IMG/VR virus record: IMGVR_UViG_3300034119_000450
Location: 1-29,221 of that record
Source of the DNA: a virus
Reading direction: 5' to 3' (one strand)
DNA: 29,221 nucleotides
Shown here one piece after another: positions 18,953-26,973 of the stretch (position 1 is its first letter; each line of letters begins with the position of its first letter). The notes beneath the pieces were generated by a model. The model searched no databases. It was not told the origin of the DNA and worked only from the letters and a program-made list of their open reading frames with translations. Position numbers and translations under genes: made by a program.

Positions 18953-19360
18953 ATGAAACAGACAAGAGAAGAAAAAGCATTGTCTAAACTCTGTATATCT
19001 ATCTGTAATGATCACTATGAATTAACTAAAAGTTATCCAGAAACTACAGTAAGCTACATGTTTCATCTCTACTCTACAGGTAACTATGCAGGTATGTATA
19101 AACCTTATATGTTTATAGTTGAACTTAAACTTTGTAAGTTTTTAGGTCTAATCTCTGATGAAGAATATAACAATATAGTAGCTATGATAGAGTCTCCGGA
19201 TAAAGAGAATCTGTACATGGTATCACAAATTGTTAAGTTTTACATGAAAGATAGACACAAGAAATTTGGAGCTATAATGTCATCTCAAGGATATGAAAAA
19301 GCAAGAAAGGAGTATTCAGATACTGTAATAGATTTTAAAGATTTTGTAAAATATAGATGA
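18953..19360 (+). CDS. Hypothetical helical protein, 135 aa
   Basis: ATG at 18953. The protein is helical throughout: KALSKLCISICNDHYELTKS, VSYMFHLYSTGNYAGMYKPY, VELKLCKFLGLISDEEYNNI, then a basic MKDRHKKFGAIM and EKARKEYSDTVIDFKDFVKY. No known motif. The stop overlaps the next start (ATGA). Confidence 0.7.
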   Translation: MKQTREEKALSKLCISICNDHYELTKSYPETTVSYMFHLYSTGNYAGMYKPYMFIVELKLCKFLGLISDEEYNNIVAMIESPDKENLYMVSQIVKFYMKDRHKKFGAIMSSQGYEKARKEYSDTVIDFKDFVKYR

Positions 19361-19620
19361 TGACAGAAGAAGAATTAGTTGAACTGGGTTTTGAGAAAAT
19401 ATCAGTTTTAGATGAAGAAAGCCAGAATGGTTATGATTATTACTATTACCAAAAAGAGCTTTGTGAGAATGTTGTTCTACATAGTGTAGACAGTGCTGAG
19501 GTAAAAGATGATGATTGGTATCTAAGATGCTGGGATATTCCTGCAATTAGAATACATAGTAAATTACACTATGCTGAGTTTCTTGAAGTATTAAATAATA
19601 TAATTTGTGGTCATGTTTAG
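19357..19620 (+). CDS. Conserved small acidic phage protein, 87 aa
   Basis: ATG at 19357 or 19360. The protein starts (M)MTEEELVELGFEKISVLDEE, then SQNGYDYYYYQKELCENVVL, VKDDDWYLRCWDIPAIR and a final helix (HYAEFLEVLNNIICGHV). The pattern LGFE...VLDEES.NGYDYYYYQKELC is familiar from phage hypothetical proteins, with no known function. Confidence 0.7.
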   Translation: MMTEEELVELGFEKISVLDEESQNGYDYYYYQKELCENVVLHSVDSAEVKDDDWYLRCWDIPAIRIHSKLHYAEFLEVLNNIICGHV

Positions 19621-19990
19621 TGGTAAGCTAGTTAAAAAAGATGGTAAGCTAACTTTTCAGGATGAGAAATCTAGGTTGGCTTACCAAATCTTTATGGATA
19701 AGATTCCGGAAGGACAAAAAGTAGAAATGTATATTGGTCTAGCAGATACAGACCATAGTGTAGCACAATTAGCAAAAGTGCATGCATGTATCCGGGAACT
19801 CGCAAAAGAATCTGGATACAGTTTTGATGAAATGAAAATGATTATTAAAGAACAGTCTGGCCTGTGTTATGATGCCGGAGATGCAGTAGTATGCAAATCA
19901 TTTGCTGACTGTAGTAAAGATGAAATTGCACTAGCTATTGAAGCTTGTGTACAAATAGGTAGAGATAATTATAATATCAATCTAGCTTAG
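19613..19990 (+). CDS. NinB-like recombination-associated protein (tentative), 125 aa
   Basis: Start at ATG 19613; a GTG two codons upstream is unlikely. After a strand-rich start (MFSGKLVKKDGKLTFQDEKS, VEMYIGLADTDHSVAQLA) come KVHACIRELAKESGYSFDEM, MIIKEQSGLC and KSFADCSKDEIALAIEACVQ. The order (KVHA.IRELA...G....EMK..IK...GLC, then KSF.DCSKDE...AI) resembles small NinB-type phage recombination proteins, but the match is by impression. The 3' end overlaps the convergent gene on the other strand by 14 bases. Confidence 0.55.
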   Translation: MFSGKLVKKDGKLTFQDEKSRLAYQIFMDKIPEGQKVEMYIGLADTDHSVAQLAKVHACIRELAKESGYSFDEMKMIIKEQSGLCYDAGDAVVCKSFADCSKDEIALAIEACVQIGRDNYNINLA

Positions 19991-20288
19991 GAGCTACATA
20001 ACCTTCATCACCAGGTTCAAGAATCTCTTTTTCCTGAAACAGTTCTTTTTCTTTAGCTACTTTTTCTATTTCAGCTAATAATAAAGATACAGTGTAAAAA
20101 GATCTTTGAGCTTCATCCATATCTTTGTATTCTTTACTAAGAATTTCTTTGATATATGCATCTTTGTCTTCAGCTGTTATGTTGTTTACTAAGTGAAGTA
20201 AAACAGATTTAGTCATAAGATAAAAGTTCTTATTAACCTTGATGTCAATTATGGCATCATCTTTTAGTTCTTTTACTTTTATTGGCAT
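19977..20288 (-). CDS. Antisense-oriented hypothetical protein inside the plus-strand operon, 103 aa
   Basis: ATG at 20288 (MPIKVKELKDDAIIDIKVNK). An ATG farther upstream would run into the UDG gene. The protein has a strand pair, then YLMTKSVLLHLVNNITAEDK, a charged helix (SKEYKDMDEAQRSFYTVSLL, then LAEIEKVAKEKELFQ) and the end EPGDEGYVAPKLD. It is the only minus-strand gene between 1.9 and 28.2 kb apart from the homing endonuclease. TATTTTTG about 18 bases before the start could be its own -7 box. The composition is normal for a protein. Transcription against the operon suggests different timing; function unknown. Confidence 0.7.
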   Translation of the reverse strand: MPIKVKELKDDAIIDIKVNKNFYLMTKSVLLHLVNNITAEDKDAYIKEILSKEYKDMDEAQRSFYTVSLLLAEIEKVAKEKELFQEKEILEPGDEGYVAPKLD

Positions 20289-20321
20289 TGTGTTAGTTTT
20301 TAACAAAAATATATATAAATC

Positions 20322-21035
20322 ATGAAACAAAAACTAGATCTAGAAGAGATTAAAGAAAAATTGTATGCTAGATTAGAGCCTTCAGGATGGGCAGTTAAAC
20401 TTAGAAGCTTTATCTATAGTAGTGACTTTGATAATATCATTACACAGCTAGCAAGATTATCCATGGACGGTAAGAGATTTACTCCTACACTAAAGCAAAT
20501 GTTTAGAGCTTTTGAAGAATGTCCTGTTAATGAACTTAAGGTAGTTATAGTAGGACAAGATCCATATCCTCAGATTGGAGTAGCAGATGGTGTTGCATTT
20601 AGTTGTGGTAATACAATGGAATTACAACCTAGTTTAAGCTATATGTTGGATGAGATAAATAGAACTGTTTATAAGGGTCATCCCGGAAGTTTAGATGTAG
20701 ATTTAACCAGATGGTCAAATCAAGGTATTCTTTTACTTAATACTGCTCTGACAACTACAGTTGGTAAGATTGGTCAGCATTATGCTTTATGGAAACCTTT
20801 TATGGCATATCTGTTTGATTACTTAACATGGAATGAGTCCGGGATTGTTTATGTTTATATGGGTAAACAAGCTAAGGAATGGTCAGAAGCTGTTAATGAT
20901 AACAATTATAAGTTCTTTGTTACTCATCCGGCCAGTGCAGCATATGCTAATCAAGCAAGATGGGATTCAGATAATGTATTTGTAAAAGTTAATGAAGTTG
21001 TAGAAAGACAGTTTAACACAAAAATTACTTGGTAA
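20322..21035 (+). CDS. ung: Uracil-DNA glycosylase, family 1
   Basis: This enzyme removes uracil from DNA, starting base-excision repair. ATG at 20322; 237 residues, normal for Ung. Motif A, GQDPYP (79-84, with the catalytic Asp at 80; Ung usually has GQDPYH), is followed by GVADGVAFSC (uracil pocket), LLLNTALTTT (motif with the binding Asn) and THPASAAYANQARW (motif B, His 202). All key parts are present. Ung genes are common in crAss-like phages. It lies immediately upstream of the DnaB-type helicase block. Confidence 0.9.
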   Translation: MKQKLDLEEIKEKLYARLEPSGWAVKLRSFIYSSDFDNIITQLARLSMDGKRFTPTLKQMFRAFEECPVNELKVVIVGQDPYPQIGVADGVAFSCGNTMELQPSLSYMLDEINRTVYKGHPGSLDVDLTRWSNQGILLLNTALTTTVGKIGQHYALWKPFMAYLFDYLTWNESGIVYVYMGKQAKEWSEAVNDNNYKFFVTHPASAAYANQARWDSDNVFVKVNEVVERQFNTKITW

Positions 21036-21625
21036 TGACAGAGATATTTATTAGACTGATTAAGGAGAACTTAACTCCTAATACATACTATGTTTTACAT
21101 TGTATAAAAGAAAAGATAGTACCCAATAACTTTGTCAATAAAGAATTAGAATGCAAAAGACTGCAAAAGGATCAGTGGCTTGATGAAAACTTGCATCTTA
21201 CTTCTAAAAGTATTATCTTTATGGAAGAAATTAACGGGTTCTTCAAAAGAACTAAGAAGAAAACTTCAACAGATTTAATGGGTGCAGAGTTCTTGCAAAA
21301 GATACAGGAGTATGTAGAGATATTTCCTAATAGGAAGCTTGGCTCCGGTAAATATGCAAGAGTAAATGCCAAAAATCTTGAGGCTGGATTCAGATGGTTC
21401 TTTGAGAATTATGATTACAACTGGGATATGATTATAAAAGCAACAGAAAAATATGTAGATGAGTACAGTGTTAGAAACTATGACTACATGAGAAACTCTC
21501 AGTATTTCATCAGAAGACAAAACATTGATAAGTCCTTTGAGTCTGACTTAGCTACATATTGTGAGTTAATTAACACAAATCCTGATGAGGGAGGAGATTC
21601 TTATTTTAAAGAAAGAGTAGTATGA
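21035..21625 (+). CDS. Putative replication protein / helicase-loader candidate, 196 aa
   Basis: The ATG at 21035 shares its A with the ung TAA stop. The N-terminal 70 residues look like a winged-helix region (IRLIKENLTPNTYYVLHCIK, QWLDENLHLTSKSIIFMEEI). The C-terminal part is helical and aromatic-rich: EYVEIFPNRKLGSGKYARVN, AKNLEAGFRWFFENYDYNWD, YDYMRNSQYFIRRQNIDKSF. An N-terminal DNA-binding part with a helical C-terminal part, just upstream of a DnaB-type helicase, is the layout of phage replisome organisers and helicase loaders. The role is inferred from layout and position. Confidence 0.65.
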   Translation: MTEIFIRLIKENLTPNTYYVLHCIKEKIVPNNFVNKELECKRLQKDQWLDENLHLTSKSIIFMEEINGFFKRTKKKTSTDLMGAEFLQKIQEYVEIFPNRKLGSGKYARVNAKNLEAGFRWFFENYDYNWDMIIKATEKYVDEYSVRNYDYMRNSQYFIRRQNIDKSFESDLATYCELINTNPDEGGDSYFKERVV

Positions 21626-21798
21626 GAAAAGGAATGTTATTTATAGTAGCAATAGTAGGAACAATCATTGGGTATTTTATAACTGATTTATTTATTATAG
21701 CAATGCCATTTTGGAAGTTCTTTCTTATTGAACTTACTATAACATTAATGCATGAGTTATATAACCAGGCAAAACAACAAGTAATCTTAAATCCTTAA
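21622..21798 (+). CDS. Small membrane protein, 58 aa
   Basis: ATG at 21622 overlapping the previous stop (ATGA), TAA at 21798, four bases before dnaB. Hydrophobic segments GMLFIVAIVGTIIGYFITDL and FIIAMPFWKFFLIELTITLM, then HELYNQAKQQVILNP. Two helices; function unknown. The placement just before dnaB matches the habit of this genome to insert micro-membrane genes between replication genes. Confidence 0.6.
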   Translation: MRKGMLFIVAIVGTIIGYFITDLFIIAMPFWKFFLIELTITLMHELYNQAKQQVILNP

Positions 21799-21802
21799 TA
21801 CA

Positions 21803-22804
21803 ATGGCTGAATTATTTAATGGTGCCAGGCCCTTATTGCCTGTAAGTGAAAGAGACGCTCTAAGAAAAGCAATTCTGAAGATAAAAGCAAGAAGACAAGG
21901 TGATCTGAAATCTCTAGTTAGTGCATGGCCCAAATTTAATGATGCTTTTTGTGATGGATTAGAGTGGAGAACTATCACCGTAGTTGGTGCTAGACCGGGG
22001 ACTGGTAAAACTTTATTTATGGAACAGTTGATTAGTGATATCATTGTACACAATACTGACCAAGAATTTAGAGTTTTAAAGTTCCAGATGGAAATGGTTG
22101 ATGAAACCAATGGAATAAGAAAGTTAAGTCTGAATACAGGTTCTGATTACAATACATTAATGAGCAAGGGTGGAAATCTTGTAGACAAAAGAGTCTATGA
22201 AAAGTGTGTGGAGTACTATGAAAAGTCTGGGGATAATGATTTTATTAATGTAGTTTATGATGCATGTACAGTTGATGAGATGTGTGCTACCATCCATTAT
22301 GAAATGGAAAGGTATAAGAAAGAGGATGGAACATTTACTAACATGCTAATTACTATAGATCACTCAGCATTATTTAGAGTTGGGAAAGGCCAAAAAGACA
22401 AATTTGAAATGCTAGGAAGCTTGGGTGAAGCTCTCACCATGATGAAAAAGAAATATCCTGTAGCATTTGTTGTGTTAAGTCAGCTCAACAGAAACATAGA
22501 TGCTCCTGAAAGACAAAGAGATGGTGAGTATGGAAATTACGTATTAGATTCTGATATATATGGCTCAGATGCTTTATTGCAACATGCTGATGTAGTTATG
22601 GGTATTAACAAACCTTCTATAAGAAAGATCAGACAGTATGGACCAGAGAGATTTATTATTAATGATGAAGACATATTAGTCTTTCACTTCTTAAAATCTA
22701 GAAATGGTACCACAAGGATAAGTTTCTTTAAACTTGATAGAACAACTATGAGGATTGTTGAAATAGACACACCTGGGCAAGCAACTAAGAAAATGTCAAT
22801 TTAA
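21803..22804 (+). CDS. dnaB: DnaB-type replicative helicase lacking the N-terminal domain
   Basis: ATG at 21803; 333 residues against about 450-470 for bacterial DnaB. After a linker-like start comes the RecA-like domain: Walker A GARPGTGKT (near 70), FQMEMVDE, Walker B NMLITIDH (near 190), the LSQLNRNID motif, SDIYGSDALLQHADVVMGI and LVFHFLKSRNG. This is the usual order H1, H1a, H2, H3, H4. The missing N-terminal primase-binding domain is normal for several phages. It works with the DnaG-type primase at 24905. Confidence 0.85.
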   Translation: MAELFNGARPLLPVSERDALRKAILKIKARRQGDLKSLVSAWPKFNDAFCDGLEWRTITVVGARPGTGKTLFMEQLISDIIVHNTDQEFRVLKFQMEMVDETNGIRKLSLNTGSDYNTLMSKGGNLVDKRVYEKCVEYYEKSGDNDFINVVYDACTVDEMCATIHYEMERYKKEDGTFTNMLITIDHSALFRVGKGQKDKFEMLGSLGEALTMMKKKYPVAFVVLSQLNRNIDAPERQRDGEYGNYVLDSDIYGSDALLQHADVVMGINKPSIRKIRQYGPERFIINDEDILVFHFLKSRNGTTRISFFKLDRTTMRIVEIDTPGQATKKMSI

Positions 22805-22815
22805 AAAACAAAGGA

Positions 22816-23418
22816 ATGAACATTAGAAAAGAAAAAGAAAAAGAATTTTTTGTTAAACACATGGATACTTTTAGAGTTCTAGGTAATGCAGATCCTTTCT
22901 TTATTATCAAGACTGCCTTTTTCCAAAAAGGTAAGTTTGGTAGACAGGTTCAATTATTTGAGTCTGAGATAGGAAAAGGTGAAGACATTTACATGGAGTT
23001 CTATGATAATGTCAATGATGAGAAAGGTAATATCACAGATATTGTTCCTTTCTTTGAAGATAGACAGCTATTTAAGTATAAGTATAATCCATTCTATGCA
23101 GAAGAATATGAAACAAAAGCTGGTACAAACTTTAAAGGAGAACCCTTTATTCTTTATACTGTTCCGGTTTCTGAACTAGCTGCAGTTCTAAAGGATGGTA
23201 CAGAGATTACTTATGCTTTGTATGAGAAAAGAAAAACAGAAGCTCCTGTAAAAGAGCTAATAGAAGAAGAATTACCAAGATTGCAAAAGTCTTTGTTTCC
23301 GGATTTTGAGGAAGAATATGCTGTTAAAGAAGAAGTGGTATCTTCAGAAGAATCAGCTTCTGATATTCTGTTAAGAATAGCTAATGATTTTGAAAAACTA
23401 GCACAAAAACTAAAGTAA
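22816..23418 (+). CDS. Replication-block protein of unknown function, 200 aa
   Basis: ATG at 22816 after CAAAGGA, one of the few purine-rich ribosome sites here. A strand-rich N-terminal 130 residues (FFIIKTAFFQKGKFGRQVQL, YMEFYDNVNDEKGNITDIVP, FKGEPFILYTVPVSELAAVL) are followed by an acidic linker and a C-terminal helix (ASDILLRIANDFEKLAQKLK). It sits between DnaB and Sak4-like genes, so it is probably part of the replisome or recombination complex. No family is recognised. Confidence 0.75.
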   Translation: MNIRKEKEKEFFVKHMDTFRVLGNADPFFIIKTAFFQKGKFGRQVQLFESEIGKGEDIYMEFYDNVNDEKGNITDIVPFFEDRQLFKYKYNPFYAEEYETKAGTNFKGEPFILYTVPVSELAAVLKDGTEITYALYEKRKTEAPVKELIEEELPRLQKSLFPDFEEEYAVKEEVVSSEESASDILLRIANDFEKLAQKLK

Positions 23419-23419
23419 T

Positions 23420-24139
23420 ATGAGTATAGTACTTCCAACAAGTAAAGTAAAAGCAGAGAGACAGAATCCCAAGAGAATTGTAATTTATTCTAAGCCAAAG
23501 ACTGGTAAAACTACTGCTTATGCAGGCTTAGATAATAATTTAATTCTTGATCTTGAGAATGGTGCAGAGTATGTTGATGCTTTAAAAGTAAAAGTTAGTA
23601 ACTTACAAGAATTGTTAGATACTGGTAAAGCAATTAAAGCTGCCGGCAATCCTTATAAGTTTGTTACTATTGATACTGTAACTGCATTAGAAGAAATGAT
23701 TATGCCATTGGCAATTAAGCTTTATAGAGCAACTCCAATGGGTAAAAACTTTGATGGAGACAATGTATCAACACTACCAAATGGTGCTGGATATTTATAT
23801 ATCCGTCAAGCATTCTTTCAAGTTTTAGATTTTATTGATACATTAGCACCCACAATTATTCTCTCAGGTCATATTAAAGACAAAGTGGTGGATGATAAAG
23901 GTGAAATGGTAATGTCAGCAAATATTGACTTAACAGGTAAAATCAAGTCTCTAATATGTGCTAATGCAGATGCAATTGGCTACATGTATAGGAAAGGTAA
24001 TAAGACTATTCTTAGCTTTAAAACAAATGAAGAGGTAACTTGCGGTGCAAGACCTGAGCATTTAAGAAATCAAGAGATAGTAATTACAGAAATGATAGAT
24101 GGGGAATTAAATACCTCATGGGATAAAGTATTTATATAA
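23420..24139 (+). CDS. Sak4-like RecA-fold ATPase (single-strand annealing), 239 aa
   Basis: ATG at 23420. Walker A is in IVIYSKPKTGKTTAYAGLDN, followed by NLILDLENGAEYVDALKVKV (the DLE.G strand typical of phage AAA_24 proteins), Walker B FVTIDTVTALEEMIMPLA, a histidine-ended HIKDKVVDDKGEM segment and a last conserved PEHLRNQEIV. Sak4 proteins are short RAD51-like ATPases that anneal single-stranded DNA in phage recombination, usually with an SSB encoded next door, as here. Confidence 0.85.
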   Translation: MSIVLPTSKVKAERQNPKRIVIYSKPKTGKTTAYAGLDNNLILDLENGAEYVDALKVKVSNLQELLDTGKAIKAAGNPYKFVTIDTVTALEEMIMPLAIKLYRATPMGKNFDGDNVSTLPNGAGYLYIRQAFFQVLDFIDTLAPTIILSGHIKDKVVDDKGEMVMSANIDLTGKIKSLICANADAIGYMYRKGNKTILSFKTNEEVTCGARPEHLRNQEIVITEMIDGELNTSWDKVFI

Positions 24140-24158
24140 ACAATTAAAAATAAACAAA

Positions 24159-24842
24159 ATGGCATTAAGCACAAAAGATTTGAACACAGCAGGTAGTGGA
24201 CTTCCTAAAACAATTTCTCCAGGAAATCATAAATTGAAAATTAACAGCCTTGAGTTGGAAAACTTTTCTTTTATTCCAGGAGCAATGCATTTATTATTGC
24301 ATGTAGAAACTGAACCTATTGAAGGTTTTGAAGGTTTTATGGTAGATAAAGATGATGAGAGCAAAGGTAAGTATGCTGGTCAAATTGGTAAAGTAAAAGC
24401 TAGCCAGTATGCATATGCAGATGGTGAAACTAAAAGCGGTATCAAGATTGAAAGAGACAAGTCCTTAATGATCTTCTTGAAAACTCTATGTACTAATTTA
24501 GGTTTATCTAAATGGTTTGATGAGCAAGATAACATGCATGAGACTATTGAAGATTTTGTAGCTGCATTTAACAAAACTGCTCCATTTAAGAATATCTATA
24601 TGGATTTCTGTATTGCCGGTAAAGAATATGTTGGTAAAACAGGTTATACAAACTATGATTTGTATTTACCAAAAGGTGATAGAGGAAGATATGCATTTGG
24701 AGATGCAGAAGCAGGTAAGATCATGGTATATGATGAAGCTACTCACTTAAAAAAGACAGAAGTAAAAGAGGTTAAAAACTTTGGAGATGATGATGATTTA
24801 TCAGTTCCATTTAAGACTTCAACTGATTTCAGCTTAGACTAA
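24159..24842 (+). CDS. Probable single-stranded DNA-binding partner of the Sak4-like protein, 227 aa
   Basis: ATG at 24159. The body is strand-rich (SPGNHKLKINSLELENFSFI, PGAMHLLLHVETEPIEGFEG, NIYMDFCIAGKEYVGKTGYT, NYDLYLPKGDRGRYAFGDAE) with an inserted helix pair in the middle and an acidic tail (KNFGDDDDLSVPFKTSTDFS, LD). OB-fold layout, acidic tail and position after Sak4 match the Sak4-SSB pair known in other phages. A strong terminator follows. Confidence is moderate for the SSB role, high for the gene. Confidence 0.8.
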   Translation: MALSTKDLNTAGSGLPKTISPGNHKLKINSLELENFSFIPGAMHLLLHVETEPIEGFEGFMVDKDDESKGKYAGQIGKVKASQYAYADGETKSGIKIERDKSLMIFLKTLCTNLGLSKWFDEQDNMHETIEDFVAAFNKTAPFKNIYMDFCIAGKEYVGKTGYTNYDLYLPKGDRGRYAFGDAEAGKIMVYDEATHLKKTEVKEVKNFGDDDDLSVPFKTSTDFSLD

Positions 24843-24853
24843 TTAAACTAGTC

Positions 24854-24893
24854 AAAGGGAGTCAGATATTACTTTTGGCTCCCTTTTTATTTT
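24854..24893 (+). terminator. Terminator after the Sak4 partner gene
   Basis: AAAGGGAG pairs with CTCCCTTT, then TTTATTTT. The only strong intrinsic terminator between 9.8 and 28 kb, so the replication block ends here and the primase begins a new unit or depends on read-through. Confidence 0.75.
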
Positions 24894-24904
24894 AATTAAG
24901 TGCT

Positions 24905-25888
24905 ATGATTTCAACTAAGAACATAATATCTGAATTAAAACAGGTACCAAAAGAATGGGTATTTGAGTATTATTTAAATCTGAAGGAAAAACTTACAGGT
25001 CAAGATATAAAAATGCTTTCTGCATTTAATCCTAAAGATAAAGTACCATCAATGTTTGTGTATTTTGACACTACATCAAACTGTTATAAGTTCAAGGACT
25101 TTTCATCTGGTAATCAAGGAGATACAATAGCTTTGGTAATGTACTTGTTTAACTTACAAGGAAGAGAACATGCTGCTGCTAAGATTATGAATGACTATAG
25201 TTCTTATCTTAAGAACAATGTTGTAGTACAAAAGACTGAGTTTAAGATCCATGATAAGTTCAAGGTAGTTGATTATGAAATGAGGCATTGGAATTCATTG
25301 GATCAAGAGTACTGGATGAAGTATAAGATTGGTTCCGGGCTCCTTAATAGATATAATGTGGTGCCTTTAGAGTTTTTTACAATGGAAAAAGAGGAATTAG
25401 ATGGTAGAGTAACTTCATTTAGTTTTAAAAGACCATATATGTATGGTTATTTTAGAAATGATGGTAGTCTGTATAAAATCTATATGCCTAAGAACACTGA
25501 TAAGAAGTTTATAAAGGTTGAAAATTATATTCAGGGCACAGACCAGTTAAAGCATGACAGCAAATATCTTCTGATTACATCTTCACTTAAGGACTTAATG
25601 GCTTTTCATAAACTTGGTATTAGTAATATTGAGGTTATTGCTCCGGACAGTGAGAATACTATGATTGGAGAAAAAGCTATGGGAGAACTTAGTAAACTGT
25701 ATAAATCTATAATTGTGCTGTTTGATAATGATGATCCGGGAATTAAGGCTGCTGAGAGATACAATATAAAGTATGGAATCAAGCATATTATTCTTCCTAT
25801 GGAGAAAGATCTATCAGACTCAGTTAAGATGCATGGTATAGATAAAGTTAGAGAAGTGTTATTTCCATTATTAAAACAAGTATTATGA
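24905..25888 (+). CDS. DnaG-type primase with altered zinc and TOPRIM motifs, 327 aa
   Basis: ATG at 24905. Residues about 42-75 follow the CHC2 zinc-domain layout (FNPKDKVPSMFVYFDTTSNC, YKFKDFSSGNQGDTIALVM, where family members have CP.H.E.TPSF and CF.CG..GD.I.F) but the zinc ligands are missing. The TOPRIM region has LLITSSLKDLMAFHKLGISN, where many DnaG enzymes have the EG..D acidic motif, and an intact IIVLFDNDDPGIKAAERYNI (DxD...G). ITxSLKD variants occur in other phage primases. It supplies primers for the DnaB-led fork. The missing ligands and Glu are visible, their effect is not known. Confidence 0.8.
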   Translation: MISTKNIISELKQVPKEWVFEYYLNLKEKLTGQDIKMLSAFNPKDKVPSMFVYFDTTSNCYKFKDFSSGNQGDTIALVMYLFNLQGREHAAAKIMNDYSSYLKNNVVVQKTEFKIHDKFKVVDYEMRHWNSLDQEYWMKYKIGSGLLNRYNVVPLEFFTMEKEELDGRVTSFSFKRPYMYGYFRNDGSLYKIYMPKNTDKKFIKVENYIQGTDQLKHDSKYLLITSSLKDLMAFHKLGISNIEVIAPDSENTMIGEKAMGELSKLYKSIIVLFDNDDPGIKAAERYNIKYGIKHIILPMEKDLSDSVKMHGIDKVREVLFPLLKQVL

Positions 25889-26172
25889 GTTTAGAAAGAA
25901 CAATAAATGACCTTGAAAAACATCTTGATTATGCAAATAGTTATTTATTTGATTTAAAAGGAGAAGTTGAAGAAGATCTAAAGACTTTTAATGAAATGAT
26001 AGATACTTATAAAGAAGAAATATCTACACTTGAAGAACAAAACATGCTTCTTGAAGAAAATGCAGAACTGTGGAAAAAAGAAAATGCTATTTTGAACATT
26101 GAGTTGATGGACTTACATTTACAAGTACAAACATTAAAGAATGAGTTGGATATACAAAAATCAAGAGTTTAA
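25885..26172 (+). CDS. Coiled-coil protein, 95 aa
   Basis: ATGA overlap with the primase stop. Nearly the whole protein is a coiled coil with heptad-like Leu/Ile (LERTINDLEKHLDYANSYLF, LEEQNMLLEENAELWKKENA, LNIELMDLHLQVQTLKNELD). It is very acidic. The position after the primase suggests a scaffold or a regulator of the replisome. Function unknown. The last 32 bases overlap the GIY-YIG gene. Confidence 0.75.
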   Translation: MSLERTINDLEKHLDYANSYLFDLKGEVEEDLKTFNEMIDTYKEEISTLEEQNMLLEENAELWKKENAILNIELMDLHLQVQTLKNELDIQKSRV

Positions 26173-26566
26173 TGTATCACACATTCCTGATGGACATGTA
26201 GGGTTCATTTACATTATGACTGCTATTATTGATGGTAAGTCTGTTGCATACATTGGTAAGAAGAACTTCTTTGCTAACGTAAAGAGACCATTAGGTAAAA
26301 AAGCTTTGGCTATGAGTACTGATAAAAGGCTCAAAAAATACAGCCGGGAACTAAGACCTGACTTTATGAACTACTATAGTAGTAACAAAGTTCTTAAAGA
26401 TGCTCACAAAGCTGGAGTAACTATCAAAAGAGAAATTCTTATGATATGTACTACACAGATGGAGCTAACTTATCAAGAAACAAAGCACCAGTTTTTATAT
26501 GAGGTGCTTGAGAAAAAAGAATTCCTAAACGGAAATATATTAGGTAGGTTTTATAAAATCAAATAG
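26141..26566 (+). CDS. GIY-YIG endonuclease, SegE-like, 141 aa
   Basis: ATG at 26141. The GIY part is VGFIYIMTAIIDGKS and the YIG part is AYIGKKNFF at a 12-residue spacing, followed by a basic region (VKRPLGKKALAMSTDKRLKK), YYSSNKVLKDAHKAGVTIKR and ELTYQETKHQFLYEVLEKKE with the expected catalytic Glu near the end of the domain. The IYI/YIGKK form is that of T4 SegE-type nucleases, often free-standing and mobile. It could also serve DNA repair. Located within the operon with overlap on the left and a two-base gap on the right. Confidence 0.75.
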   Translation: MSWIYKNQEFNVSHIPDGHVGFIYIMTAIIDGKSVAYIGKKNFFANVKRPLGKKALAMSTDKRLKKYSRELRPDFMNYYSSNKVLKDAHKAGVTIKREILMICTTQMELTYQETKHQFLYEVLEKKEFLNGNILGRFYKIK

Positions 26567-26568
26567 TT

Positions 26569-26973
26569 ATGACAGAAAATGAATTAACAGGTCTTCTTCT
26601 TAAGTTGGCTGATATAGGTATTACTGGTATTAAAGTAAAATATGATGGTGCTGGAGATTCCGGTGCCATAGAATGGATAGGTTATACAAAAGAACCTTGT
26701 GAAACTCCAGAAGATGTAATTGATAGAGTAAATGATTGGGACAATGAATATACTTTAACTAATCTAGATGTGGGACTTTATAGCTTAGTTGAAGATTTTG
26801 TTCAAAGCAAACTTCTTGATGATATAGAAGACTGGTGGAATAATGAAGGTGGTTGGGGTGATGTAGGTATATGTGTTCCTTCAGGAAAATATGTTATAAA
26901 TAATCACATAAGAATTACTGAGACTGAAGATTATTTTCATGATGGAGATTTATTAAGTAAAACAGAAGAATAA
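26569..26973 (+). CDS. Conserved phage protein with GDSG...NN.GGWG pattern, 134 aa
   Basis: ATG at 26569. The protein has LLLKLADIGITGIKVKYDGA then GDSGAIEWIGY, VQSKLLDDIEDWWNNEGGWG, DVGICVPSGKYVINNHIRIT and EDYFHDGDLL. The pattern (GSGD.G.IE, D..DW.NN.GG.G, I.V..GK..I.N..RIT) recalls a widespread phage/bacterial hypothetical domain, which I think is DUF6878-like. Function unknown. The next gene starts inside its stop codon (TAATG). Confidence 0.65.
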   Translation: MTENELTGLLLKLADIGITGIKVKYDGAGDSGAIEWIGYTKEPCETPEDVIDRVNDWDNEYTLTNLDVGLYSLVEDFVQSKLLDDIEDWWNNEGGWGDVGICVPSGKYVINNHIRITETEDYFHDGDLLSKTEE

